A program made the position numbers and the translations under genes. The notes beneath the pieces were generated by a model. That model was given only the letters and a program-made list of their open reading frames with translations. It had not been told where the DNA came from and searched no databases. Shown piece by piece: positions 11,223-23,300 of a stretch of DNA of 64,000 bases; the first letter of the stretch is position 1; every line of letters begins with the position of its first letter. Origin of the DNA: Calliopum simillimum (taxonomy: Eukaryota; Arthropoda; Insecta; Diptera; Lauxaniidae); NCBI GenBank assembly GCA_951812925.1, contig OX638368.1, positions 2,542,001 through 2,606,000 of the forward strand, read 5' to 3'.

Positions 11223-11394
11223 TGTAAGGTTTTTGTTAAATTTCAATTACGTTTTATTCGAATTCAAATCAAAAGTGATACAATTTTTAGAAAAATATTT
11301 GATTTTAAAATTAAGATTTCGAAGGACTCTACTTTATTATATACAAAGTGTAATTCGTTCAGGTGTATTCATATCGAATGATTATATCACCACA
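11223..11394 (-). repeat. 5' LTR of the Gypsy element
   Basis: 172 bp. On the minus strand it starts TGTGGTGATATAATC. Transcription signals were not resolved. Confidence 0.93.
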
Positions 11395-11398
11395 TATA

Positions 11399-12960
11399 TT
11401 ACACATATATAAGTATATATTTGCACGTACATATATATATATGTTTACATAATATGTATATTAACACCGAGACATACTCAAAAAATCGTTAAAAAATGAA
11501 AATGTCGAAAAAAAAAACGGTTTTGACGACCCTTCGTCCAACATTATCCCTGAAAAAATCGCTGGTGGTATTTCAAAAAATTAAAATTTTTTAAAAACCA
11601 CCGTGGAAGCATTAACATTTGCCTCCACTTTATTGGCGTAGCAGTTGTTCAAAAGTTTTCTTTTAACCAAGTTCTTGCTGGACGCCATACGCAGCCTTCT
11701 CCGAACTTCCCAGATTATTCTGTGTCATCTGCATGGTTTGAATTAAAGTCAATTATCCGTGTTTTTTGGCTAAAGGCATTTGGAAGTTTTTCAGTTCATA
11801 CCGTCTCCTCTAACTCACAGATTTGAACTATGAAAAAGTCAACTTTACCTTCAAGGACACACAATAGTTATTGCCGCAGTGGTTTGTACAAAAAAAGTAA
11901 TTTCCTAAAATAGTGGACACATCGAAATTTGAGAGCTAGAAGCAAAAAAACAAAAAAAAAAAAATATATTTCTTATGGTACCACTTTTCATGGAGATCCT
12001 CCCCATTATTTGCAGTTTACTGAAATTATTTCATCAAAGGATTCCCCTTAAGATACTCGTTTCGATAACTTTGATTTTTAACTAAATTGATTTGCATTTG
12101 CGCGCAACGCAACCCAAAGCTTCTTTGCTCGCATACTCGTACTTGCACTCGTGCACACAATTCTGCTCACGCTGACCAGCAAATAACTCTCTTAACCGTA
12201 AAGTTGTAATTCAGTTCATTCGGAAAAACTAACGCGGCCAATCGCCTCGCCAGCAAAAGGCAGAAAAACTTTATTTCGATTTAACAGCCAAACCTTTAAA
12301 AGTTACCTGACTTGAGACACTTCACGTCAGATAATCTTCGGCAGCTAAGCGAACGGCGTCATTTGACGCTCATTTTGTAACTTTTTAAGGTAACGGATTT
12401 CAACACAAGTGTTTTTTATTTTTTTTTTTATTTTTAACAAAAGTTGAACAATTCATAAGAAGTGCGGATGTTATCCATTAAAAAAACGTTAACATTTAAA
12501 AAAATTCTCTAATGGAAATAAGGAGGTTCAAAAAACGGCAGTACTAAATTATTTATGTACTTGGCATTTATTGCTTGAGTTAATTTATGTGGTATTGTTT
12601 TCTCGCTGTTATTGTACTGTGATGTGTTATGTTAATTAATAAAGAAACATCAATTGAACTTTCATTAATTACGTAGTGCAACGAATTGTTTCGTTTTGGC
12701 CGTAGTTGTGCATTTGTCTACATAGTGGCATAGTGGTTGGCGTCTTAAGGAACTTTTAGTATTTGGATTGCAATGTTTTAATTAAAAATTATGAAAATGT
12801 AGCAGGTGAAAGATGTAAGCCAGCCATTTTTACAAATTTCGAAAATAACCATTTTCACTCAATATTAAACTGTGTGAAATTTGACAAAATTTAATATTAC
12901 GAAATTTCACAAAGTTTAACATCGCTGAGTAAAATTTAACATATTGCTGAGCTTTTTATT
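11399..12960. other. No gene recognised; GC-richer patch at 12090-12380
   Basis: No ORF, splice-compatible exon or repeat partner was recognised. The stretch 12090-12380 is noticeably richer in G+C than its surroundings (for example CAATCGCCTCGCCAGCAAAAG) and could be a promoter or 5' exon of a gene coded elsewhere, but nothing in it proves that. Confidence 0.4.
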
Positions 12961-12964
12961 TAAT

Positions 12965-13102
12965 AGTAAGTGTACTTCTTGAAACGTGTAAGTGGCTCGA
13001 AAACCTCGTAAACTCTTAATAGTTGTCAAATTCTTATTGATTTTGACAACTACGAGCTTACGAGGTTATTGAGGCATTAACATGTTTTAATAAATACCCT
13101 CA
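12965..13102. mobile_element. Short hairpin MITE (CCTCGTAA family), copy 1
   Basis: About 135 bp with mirrored AACCTCGTAA / TTACGAGGTT and a central TTGTCAAAATCAATA-like core. Related copies lie at 24001-24125, 27975-28060 (half) and 60675-60810. Confidence 0.7.
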
Positions 13103-14310
13103 GTGTATTTAATTGCAAACATTTTAGGCTCAAGTTTAGATAATCGGATCATATTTTAAAAAGTTGTTAAGGTTTCAGTGAAATAAGACTATTTTGATTT
13201 TTTATCGAAAAAATAAACAGGCACAATAAACTAGTGATGAGCAAACCAAGACCAAGACCATAGCAGTTTTGGTCTTGTTCTTGCACATTGTGTCTTGGTC
13301 TTGGTTTTGATATTTAGTCTTGGCCTTGGTCTTGATCTTGCTCATTAACTCTTGGTTTCGGTATTGGTCTTGGTTTTGAAAAAATTTTCAGAGATATTGA
13401 GTATTCAAAATTTCAAAACTATATTTTTCCAAAGCAGCTGGGTTTTTTTAGATGCCAAAATACAACTTGATTTTATCTTCAAAATGGGAGTGAAATAACT
13501 TTTAACTATAAATTACTGAGACTGAAAAGCAGTCTTGGTCTTGAAGATTATTGTGAGCAAGACCAAGACCATAGCAATCTTGGTCTTGGTCTTGCAGAAA
13601 TATCAGCGTCTTGGTCTAGCAAAATTACCAAGACCAAGAACAAGACTCAAGACCAAGACTAATTTTGCTCATCACTACAATAAACTGGTTTGATTTGTAT
13701 GAAGCTAAAATTAGTCTATGAGGCATACGAGTATACGTGTCAATTATTGCGACTTTTTGGAACTTTTTTAATTCTTTTTTTTTTTATCAATTTTTGAAAG
13801 TTATAAAGACTCTCAAAAAACTCCTACATATAACTTGGACGATTATAAGTATTTATGCCTCATACACTTTTTTTTAAAATACCATTCTTTTGCGTAAAAT
13901 ACGTTTTTCCGACCGCGTATTTGAAAAATGTAAAAAAATCGATTTTTGGAACCGAATATTATCTGTTTAATATGAATATTTTTTAAGTCCAAAATTTTTT
14001 AAAGGACAAAGGGGGTTATCGTGAGTAAATATTCTCGGGGAATTTTTCTCACACTACAATGAAGGATATACGGCAGTCAGAGAAAAACTTTCCGGGAATA
14101 TTTGTTCACGATAACCCCCATAATCTTTATTTTATAAGCAATTTTCAGTATCCATTCTGTGAAGAAAAAAAAAGTTATGTTTTAGTATTTTTTCGATAAA
14201 AAATCGAAATGGTCTAATTTCACTGAAACCATTAAAAACTTTTACAAAATATGATCCGATTTTACAAAACTTGAGCTTAAAATGTATGCAATTAAATATA
14301 CTTTTAAATA
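13095..14310. mobile_element. Fold-back element interrupted by a hAT MITE
   Basis: Left-arm phrases GTATTTAATTGCAAACATTT, AATCGGATCATATTTT and GGTTTCAGTGAAATAAGACT (13103-13190) recur in reverse complement at 14190-14310. The centre lies around 13800-13900. The hAT MITE at 13232-13677 interrupts the left arm. The interior at 13760-13960 shares wording (GGACGATTATAAGTATTT, then CATACACTTTTTT) with the fold-backs at 25540-27130 and 56295-57269. Confidence 0.65.
13232..13677. mobile_element. hAT-type MITE built of CTTGGT repeats
   Basis: 446 bp. It starts TAGTGATGAGCAAA and ends TTTTGCTCATCACTA, with a perfect 8-bp duplication CAATAAAC at 13224-13231 and 13678-13685. An 8-bp duplication plus a TAGTG end fits the hAT superfamily. 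The interior is largely a degenerate hexamer array, (CTTGGT)n on the left and (ACCAAG)n on the right, so the whole element can fold on itself. Confidence 0.9.
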
Positions 14311-16437
14311 AAAATACATAAAAATGTAATTTGTATAAACTGTTGACCAAAAACCATGTTATATTTTAGTTTAATATGAAAAGTTGTATAAAGCTATTAT
14401 TAAAATAAACTTTACGCTGCCCTAACCTAATCAATTTTAATCAGGTCTTAATTATGAGCACATTTGTTAGAAGCGTTATAATTTTTTTTTTAAAATAGTG
14501 TGAAAATGAATTTGATCGAAATTGGGTTTCTCGAAATATATTCCTAAAAATGAAGCTATAACCTCAGAAATCAAAATTTTCAATTATCTCTAGAAGAGCC
14601 CCAAAGGAAAAAAAAAAAAAAATTACTTAGTTTAGAAAATATGTTTTGCAAAATGTCTAGTGCTATTCATCGATTGGAAAAAAAATTTAATTTTTAACTT
14701 TCCTGATCCAAAGTTAATTAATTGTCCATTATTTTTCATGTAAAAAAAAAAAAAAAAAAAATTGGCCAGCTAGAGGGATAAATGTCTGCTTTGCCATGGA
14801 ACGATATGATATAAATGCTTACGCGCTTCTTCTTTCTTTCGTTTGTCCCTCCAAAAATATATGAGCTAAATGAATAAAGTTTTGCTGTTAGGGCATCGCA
14901 TTGCTCTTCCTGGTTAAGTTTTTTATTTTTAATTTTTTTTTTTTTCATAGTCAAAATCATATTGTCTAAAAATTTGAACTTAGGAATAATAAAAGTACCT
15001 GTGGAGACACTTGCAAAAGAGCTTCTTTGCTGCTTCTAATATAAGGGAATAAGATGCACATTTTCCTCATTTACTTTAAGTAAAGGAGTATCATGCGCAT
15101 CTTCTTCCTTTAGTTTTTGGTAGCGCTGGCAGTTTGCCTCGCTGGGTTACAAACTTGGCCCCATTTTTAAGAGGCTTTTTTCTTGTTTTGTTTAGATACG
15201 AGTATTAGATGTTTGTTCTACTACAAATCAAGTTCAATAAACCGATAGATTCAATAAGCTGTACAATAAATTCAATGCTTAAGAGTAGAAAGCGGTAAAA
15301 GATGTTTATCGTAAAAAAGTTGTCTTAAGAATTGCCAAGCTATAAAACTAGGCTATCGAACCAAAAGCAAACCTTGCAACTGAGCTAGAAAATTTGGAGC
15401 TGAATTTTTGTTTGTTTTTTTTTTTTTTTTTTCAATTAATAAGGCCTAATCGAAGATTCAGGTTTTAAGAAACGCGAATTAATGCCAAGATGAGAATAGT
15501 TTTGTATCTTTCAGCTGGCAAGTAAAACATACTAACATTTATTTACAAATATTCCACATATAAACTACGACCAGTACTTTTAAGTGCAATTTTATTGCAG
15601 TTTTTTGGTTGATACTTGGTAATTAATAGATTTTTTTTTTGTTGTTGAAAAGATTTGTCTTTGTTCGGCCCCCATTATAAACACTTTTATTGTATATCAA
15701 ACATGCTGAGAAAACGTGTTTTTAAGGTAAGGCACCTGATTATTAAGAATCCAATATTGTTACCTCATCAGTAAAGTTTAATCGAAAAATGTAACTTTTA
15801 GCTTCTGATTGCTACTGAATATTCGTCTTTACATATGATCGTAGGGAATAAAAAAGCAACAAAACTCATCACTCTACATGCGAACAGGGCGTGAACGATT
15901 AAATCTACGAGATAGAGTAATAGCTTAAAGCTTACAATATATGTGGCGTTGATTATAATTGTTTCGTAAATGCATTCAAGTATATCTAAAAGTAAGTTTT
16001 CATACATAAAGTATCAACTTATTTTGACTGCAAATCAGGAGACTCTTTCTCAAATATTAGGAGTTTGATATTAAAATCAATACAAGTAAAAATACACGAA
16101 AAATTCCAGTTTTCAATTTTCAATCTATTCAAAACATTTTTTTTTCGATTTTCAATTTATTCAAAACATACGGACCAGTTCAAGTATAGCTTATTAACTA
16201 GTCCTTTGTCAACCCCTACTAGTCCGACTTCAATCCCTATTACATATAAGCAAATGTTCTTTTTTGTGTGTTGATGTCCTACGAAATTTCAATTGACCCC
16301 TTATGCATTACTCTTACATCAGTCCGGGGATGGTTGTAATATAGAAGTAGCCTTTTAACAACTAGTCTTGAACCATTTGTTTCGTATGTATTCCACCTGT
16401 AGTATTACACGTGTATAGTGAAAAACTCAAATAATTT
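14311..16437. other. No gene recognised
   Basis: AT-rich, with homopolymer runs at about 14741-14760 and 15416-15432. ORFs of up to 74 codons lack ATG-plus-motif support. No repeat partner was identified. Confidence 0.45.
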
Positions 16438-17258
16438 CACAGGTTTACAAAAAAAAAAAAAAATGTCATGGCGTTTTGACCAGGCTATGTGTTTCCTAGG
16501 GACTTTTATGTCTTGAATCCGAATCCCGGGTCCTTTTTTTTCCAGAACGTCAAGGTCATATGGAGGTCAAAATGGGGTTCATGTGTCGTTTAGTGATAAA
16601 TTCGCTAAAACTCTGAAACTAATTTTTAATCATTAAGCTTTTAGGTCTTAAAAACAATATGTGATCAAAAAGGGTATCACGGACCTAGTTTCGGAGATAT
16701 AGCCATCGGAAGATTAGAACATATATCTTCCATGAAAACCGCTATAAGTTGGAAACCCCTAGATGGATTTGAAAAATATTGGTGTCATATGAATGATATT
16801 TTATTGTTGTTGTTATTGTTGTTGTTGTTATTGTTGCTGGTGTTGTTGATTTATTTGTTGTTGTAATTGAAAAATTTCACAATATTTCAAAAAGGCTTAT
16901 ATCTCGAAAACTATGAATCCAATTGAAAATATGCCCAAAACATTTTTATAGGCTGTCAAAATACCTTTCATATGACATCAATATTTTACAAATCCGTCCA
17001 GGGGTTCCCAGCTTATAGCGGTTTTCATAGAAGATATATCCGGATCTTCCGATGGTTATATCTCCGAAAAATTTGCTTCAGAATTTTAGCGAATTTATCA
17101 CTAAACGACACATGGCCTCCATATGACCTTGAAATATTTTTTCTCAGACGTTCTGGAAAAAACGGACCCGGGATTCGGATTCAGGATGTCAAAGTCCCTA
17201 GAAAATACATAGTCTGGTCAAAACGCCATGACATTTTTTTTTTTTTTGTAAACCTGTG
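16438..17258. mobile_element. Fold-back element, CACAGG ends, 3-bp TSD
   Basis: Starts CACAGGTTTACAAAAAA and ends TTTTTTGTAAACCTGTG. TTT lies outside both ends (16435-16437, 17259-17261). The arms extend about 350 bp each (mirrored GGTCATATGGAGG / CCTCCATATGACC) around a (TTG)n microsatellite centre. It is non-coding. The CAC(A/T)G terminus and 3-bp duplication match 59124-59773 and the 8.7-kb element at 40605-49336. Confidence 0.85.
16802..16862. repeat. (TTG)n / (TTATTG)n microsatellite
   Basis: About 60 bp of interrupted TTG repeats, at the loop of the surrounding fold-back. Confidence 0.9.
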
Positions 17259-17390
17259 TTTTTTCTTTCTTTGAATTTTTATATTCTTAACATAAATTAA
17301 ATAATGTTAAATTTTATTTACAACATTAACAAAATGAAATTTATTAATTTCATTTTCTGGCTGATTCAAAAATTATACAAAAAAATGTAT

Positions 17391-18545
17391 AGGGGAAAGT
17401 GGGGTAAAGTGGGAAATTTTTTTTCGAAGCTCCATAAAATGAACAAAACTTCTTATTTTTTCATGTTTCAACTTCCTATAATAAAGAAAATTAAATAATC
17501 TATATTTTTGCCGAAGAAACGAACCAAAAATATGGATTTTCTGTTGAGTACGACGATTTGATCGAGGATGCCCAAAATGGCAAAAATTAAAAATCGTGGG
17601 GTAAAGTGGGAAACTTTCAAAACTCATAAATACTAATACAAATGTTGGAAAAAAGTTCTAATATCTTTATTGTAAGTCAAAACAGGTTCAAGGAACACAC
17701 CCATAGGAGTAAATATGAAAAGAAATAATGATATAAGAAAAAATGTGATTAAAAAAATTTGTGAAATAGTAGCTTATTCGTCGTTCTCTGATGAAACATC
17801 AAAGTCCGAGTCACAGTGTTAGTAACACATAAAAGAAGCTTGTAGTGAGATTAACGCATTTCAAGTGAAATGGGCGTTGACGATCCTTTAGGTTGCATTT
17901 GATGGTATTGTGTCTGGTCATGATTTCGGGCATGAGTTGCATGCAAAAGCTGGTGGTGCTTTTTTGCTCCTGGTACTCTATTTTTTGTTATTCGTTTTCC
18001 TCTTTCTTTCATTTATTTGCTAAACGTTTCTCAGCTGCTTTTTGCAACTCGCTTAGCTTTTCCGGAGTGTTTACTCACAATATAAATGTACAACACTTAT
18101 TTGGATCATGAAATAGTATAATACGTTGACAAGTGGGGACTAGCAATCGTGAAATAACATTTCCCACTTTACCCCATAAAAAATTTCCCACTTTACCCCG
18201 AAACCACATTTTGCAAAAAATGTGAGCTTCATTCGTTCACTCTATGTATTACACGGAATCCTTTTGCGTTATCAAAATTAAGACTACAAAGAATATTTTT
18301 GTGTACTTACAATCGGTTTATCTCCAGAAACAGTAAAAATATCGATGCTTAAAAATTTAAAAATGAAATTTCAAAATCACTTAAAAACTTTACATGATTC
18401 CAGAGGTCACAAAAATACGTATCCACGCATCGCTATACCATAAAGATTTACTTACGGTCATTGCAAGTACATGTCAGAAGCGCATGACACCTATACTTTG
18501 TTAGTTTGTCAGAAAAGGGGCATTTCCCACTTCCTACTTTACCTC
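17391..18545 (-). mobile_element. DNA transposon remnant with GGGGTAAAGTGGG repeats
   Basis: GGGGTAAAGTGGGAAA occurs at 17399 and, slightly shifted, at 17598. The complement TTTCCCACTTTACCCC occurs twice at 18160-18200, and a degraded one at 18523. The termini near 17391 and 18545 are flanked by TA. Reading the minus strand between them gives pieces in two frames: a basic helical stretch (PEKLSELQKAAEKRLA), a Cys/His-containing stretch, and an acidic terminus CDSDFDVSSENDE before a stop. These resemble the C-terminal part of some pogo/jerky-type transposases ending in a zinc-binding module, but stops and shifts make the superfamily call tentative. Confidence 0.5.
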
Positions 18546-18589
18546 TACATATATTTATATTAATTTTATCTTTAATTGACTGTATTAAA

Positions 18590-18720
18590 ATATCGTCACC
18601 TCGATACTACAACTACAATATGTAACTCCTAAATCATTATTTTTGGAATAATTTCCTTTTGATATTTATCTTGGTTTGATGCACTAGCTACTCCAATCAG
18701 GATACTCTTAAGTGACACCT
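18590..18720. repeat. Half copy of the MITE found at 50141-50407
   Basis: ATACTACAACTA, GGTTTGATGCAC-like and TACTC-like phrases follow the same order as in 50141-50265. The right end is missing or replaced by the mini-me-like repeat. Confidence 0.5.
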
Positions 18721-18744
18721 TTATGAAATTATCAGATAACTGGT

Positions 18745-19611
18745 AAGTGTGGTATCTTTGGCCATGCAAAACACTAAATACCCTACACTGCATTTTAAGT
18801 ATATTATTAAACGCTTAGTTGATAAATACAAATTTTTATTAAAATAAATTGTTTTATTCTTCCGTAACTCCTAGAAGAGTATAAGAACAAATTGCTTATA
18901 TGGGAAGTGCCATGCCCTCGTCTCCGAGCTTACCTAGATTTTGCGTAGAGCTTGCATTTACTGTTTTGAGTGTTTGAGTAAAATTCGGTTAGGTTTTCTT
19001 AAAAAAAATCTTTCAATATAGCATTTTTTAACTTTTGCTTATATGGGAGGTGCCACACCCGCTAGTCCTGCTTCGCCTCCTTTTTGCTCAGAGCTTGCAA
19101 TTAATGTTCTTAGTGTTTGAGTGAAATCTATTTGGATCATCTCAAGAAACACTTTCCATATATCATTTCGAACTTTTGCTTATATGGGAGGTGCCACGCC
19201 CTCTTGTCCGAGTTCGCTTGGTTCTTTTTAGAGCTTGCATTTACTATTCTTAGTATTTATGTGTTTTTTGCTTCTGTTATTGCAAGTAATGCTCTTATTA
19301 TTGCATTTTGAATATATTTTTTGTATGGGCGGTAGGCGTGTCCGTTGACCGATTTTGCTCATTTTTAATCCCCCGAGCTAACTTTTACGACACATGCAGA
19401 ATACAAAATTTCATTGAATTATGTTGCTCAGTTTTCCCAAAAAGTGTATTTCCACGCACACCCAGCCAGCCAGCCAGACAGTCGGACATGGCTATATAGA
19501 CTCAGGAGGTGACGCTGATCAAGAATATATATACATTTTTATACCTGCCACGCATCCTTCTCTGCGTTGCAAACGGAAGGATAAAGTGAATATACCCTAG
19601 GTGTAGGGTAT
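18745..19611. mobile_element. mini-me/DINE-1-like repeat, copy 1
   Basis: Contains three ~140-bp units built on GGAGGTGCCACGCCCTC, then a (CAGC)n/(RGAC)n tract, a conserved core (CATGGCTATATAGACTCAG), a short (TA)n run and a terminal block ending GGTGTAGGGTATAATA. A core between a GTCY-type and a TA microsatellite is the published signature of dipteran mini-me elements, related to DINE-1/Helentrons; the match here is from memory. Copy 2 is at 31225-32140 and a decayed copy 3 at 62400-62740. Confidence 0.7.
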
Positions 19612-20346
19612 AATAAAATTAAAACTATACGTAGAAAGGTCTAAAATAAGTCTAAATTCAAATTTCAAAAATCGTTAATTTCAAAATTTAAAAATTGTCA
19701 TTGTCAGGATAGTTTACAATTACCTCAACGACATAATCGTAAAAAATCTTTCATTTATTTTGACAAGCCCTAGCAAAATGAAGTATGTCATTCATTTAGG
19801 CTCCACTGCCTATCATTTTTGGACTTCACTTTTTATCAATGTTTGGAGTATTTTTGTTTAACATTTTCAGTGAGTAAATTTGCTTGCTTTTGTCTTGATG
19901 GCCGAGACCTTAATTCGTGAGTTACATACTAATTAATTGTAAAAATGACTAGCTTGAATACAAAATTTAATGCATAACTTTATGAACTAAACAAGCAAAG
20001 GCAAATAATTTTTGTAAAGTGTTTTTATACAACAAAGAACCTATTGGACAGTAATTTAAGATTTTCTAAAAAAAAATACGCATGCATCTTAAAGTGAGCG
20101 TGGAACCACTTTCCGTCTAGTTTATGTTCGGCACCTGCCACAAAATTTCATGAAAATATCTTGTATTGTTTGTTAGACGTATTGTATGTCTAGTCGCTCA
20201 ATCATTAAAAAGTGGGTGTGGCACTTATTTGATTACAAAAATTTTTTGACTAGTGTATCGTTTAATATCATATTTTACATTCCTTATATTTTTTGACAGC
20301 TTTTGATTTTTTTTTATTTCAACACAGATTTATAATCCCAAGGAAA
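19612..20346 (+). other. Upstream region of the aminopeptidase gene
   Basis: No coding exon. TTTTATTTCAACACAG at about 20314-20329 is a good splice acceptor just 5' of the start codon, so a non-coding first exon probably lies upstream. No TATA box was assigned. Confidence 0.4.
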
Positions 20347-23300
20347 ATGTTTTCATCACAACGCATTTCAGCACTACTCCTCTGCTTTGTGGCTTTTGCT
20401 GTTGCAATGGTACCGCATGAGCTGATACTCGATGAGCAGGGCTTCATTGCAAATGGACAAGCTTACGATCATTACAAATTGCCAACATCACTTCGTCCTA
20501 TATTTTATCGCTTGCAAATTGTAACACATCTGGAAAATCCAGCTAATTTGTTCTTTGAAGGTGAGGTGGCAATACAACTTGCAGTTTTGGAGGATACGAA
20601 CAATATCACTTTACATTCACAAAACTTAACAATCGATTCGAGCAAAATTCGCTTGGATAATGGAAAACAATCAGATAATTGTATTAAATCGGTAGAACTA
20701 AACAATAAGCACGACTACTACATAATGCAGCTATGCAAGCCATTGCAAAAGGGCGAATCATACAATCTGAACATACCTTTCGAAGCACCATTAAATGCAA
20801 AATTATATGGTTACTATAAGAGCTCCTATTTGGATAGGGCAACAAACGAAACAAGGTCAGTCAATATTGGTGGAATTATTGGAATTTCCAACATATTAAC
20901 TTTTATTTATTTTTTATTTAGATGGCTTTCAATAACACAATTTGAGCCAGCTTCTGCACGTGCTGCATTTCCTTGCTTCGACGAACCACAGCTCAAAGCC
21001 AAATTTACCATTATATTGGGCCATATGAAAAAATACTCGGCTTTAAGTAACATGGCTTTAAAAGAAACACGTCCAATGTATGTATCGCTTTCTGTATAAA
21101 GTACTCGTACGTTTTTTTTTTTTTTTTGTTCAAATAGGATTTATAAGTTTCAACGAACTCAAGTTGGAGATAGTTTTGGAGGTATACGGGCACAACTTCC
21201 CGCAACTTCGAAAGTATTGATTTTTTCGGTGATATCACCAAGTGAACTTTTATAGAAAATTACTAGGCAAACATTATGTTTTTAGAAAGTTTTAGTCAAA
21301 ATTTGCTGTTTTGGTACAAAAATATCAATTTTTTAAGAAAATTGTCATGACTTTTTTATAGAATTTCATTTAGCACTGCTTTTTGTCTTCAAAATGAGGT
21401 ATAAAATGGTCTTGTATGATCATCATGAACTTTTATCACTACCGATTCCTAATTTTTTTTTTTTTTAAATATTATTTTTTAACCTCTATTTTACGAAAAT
21501 GGACGAGGAGCAAACAAAATTGCAACTTTGCACATTTCATATGTCTCGTGGGCATCCCAAAGTTCACCTCGGAGCTTCTGTGTCACCCTAAATTCCTGTA
21601 CTAAAACTTGGATGAATTCAAATTTTGTTCCCTTATTTCTCTCAAATCATTGATTCTTTTGACTTAAGTTTATTGAGGCTTATAGTCGTGTTGAAATAAA
21701 TCATAATTTAAGACAAATGAATCGCTATTCATTTTATAAATAAGATGGCCTGTTCTGTAATCCGTGTGGTTTCATTTATTTTTTATTGAGGAGGCTTTTT
21801 GATGAAGATGATGATCAATATTATTTGTAGAACATGTAATTCTCCACAAAAAAGGTTCTAATACTTTTTATTGTGTGGCTCACCATTTTCATCAAAAAGC
21901 CTTCTAAATGAAAAGTAATTGAAACCACACGGATTACGGAAAAGGGCTGAAGGTGTCTTTAATTTTTCTGACAAAGCCGACTTTTGATCACAAGACGAAG
22001 AGTATACGCCTCTTGGTGCTTTGCCTCGGGAGCAAAGAAGATTCGCTATTGCCACTGAATTATTTATTTATTTGTATGTATTATTCTTTAGGGGCGAGCA
22101 AACAGAATGGATTTGGAGTGAATTTGAGGAATCTGTACCCATGTCCACTTATCTGGTTGCTTATAGTATCAATGATTTTGCCAACGTCAAGGCCGAGACC
22201 CAATTGAAAAGTAATGTGCAATTCCGTACGTGGGCACGCCGTGATGCTATCGAACAATGTGGTTACGCCGGTGAAGTTGGACCTAAAGTATTGCAGTTTT
22301 ACGAAGATATCTTTCAAATAAAGTTTCCACTGGAAAAAATCGATCAAATTGCTATACCTGATTTTTCTGCAGGTGCAATGGAAAACTGGGGCCTTGTTAC
22401 ATATCGTGAAACGGCGCTTTTGTATGCGAAAAATGTTTCTTCAGCAGCAAATAAGCAGCGTGTTGCAGAAGTAATCGCCCATGAGCTGGCCCATCAGTGG
22501 TTTGGAAATTTGGTCACAATGAAGGTGATTTAAATTAAATAAATTATTTTAATTTTTATTCTTTTTTATCGTGAAATTCAATTTATTTTTCAATTCATTT
22601 ATATTATTTCATTTTACCTAATTGTTAAGACTCTTTGTCAATTCAGAACCTCTAAAAATCAGATAATTCTTCAATCTTTTATCTTTAAGTGGTGGACCGA
22701 TTTGTGGCTGAATGAAGGCTTTGCAACGTATGTAGCAAGCTTGGGCTTAGAGCATATAAATCCTGAATGGAAGTCATTAGAGGAGGAATCTGTTGCCAAT
22801 ACATTGCACATTTTCAAATTGGATGCTTTAAAAAGTAGTCACCCTATCTCACAACATATTGAGCATGCCAGTCAAATTGCACAAATATTTGATTCGATTT
22901 CATACAAAAAGGGCTCGGCTGTGTTGCGAATGATGCATCTGTTTATGGGTGATGAATCCTTCCAAAACGGTATCTATTTGTACCTTAAGAAGCATGCGTA
23001 TGACAATGCCGAACAAGATAATTTATGGTCTGCACTAACGGTTGCTGCACACAAGGCCAAAACAATTCCGAGTGAATATGATATAAAACGTATTATGGAC
23101 TCATGGACCCTTCAGACAGGTTATCCGTTTATTACAGTGACACGCGATTACAAAACGAATACAGCTCAAGTAATACAGGAACGATATATTTTAGATACAA
23201 ATTCTACCCTTGGAAAAACGTCAAATTCTTGCTGGTGGGTACCACTCAGTTATACTACCCAGAAAGAGGGCGATTTTAAAAATACCATGCCAAGAGCTTG

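Larger units (their letters stand above)
6931..11394 (-). mobile_element. Complete Ty3/Gypsy LTR retrotransposon
   Basis: The element is 4,464 bp with two 172-bp LTRs that I read as identical, each beginning TG and ending CA, so the insertion is recent. TATA occurs at 6927-6930 and 11395-11398 and is consistent with a 4-bp target duplication, although the surroundings are TA microsatellite. Transcription would run on the minus strand: 5' LTR 11394-11223, leader with primer-binding site, one gag-pol ORF, 3' LTR 7102-6931. No env-like ORF is present. The purine tract expected before the 3' LTR is not obvious. Integrase and RT wording resembles the mdg3/blastopia group, as an inference from memory. 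Confidence 0.95.
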
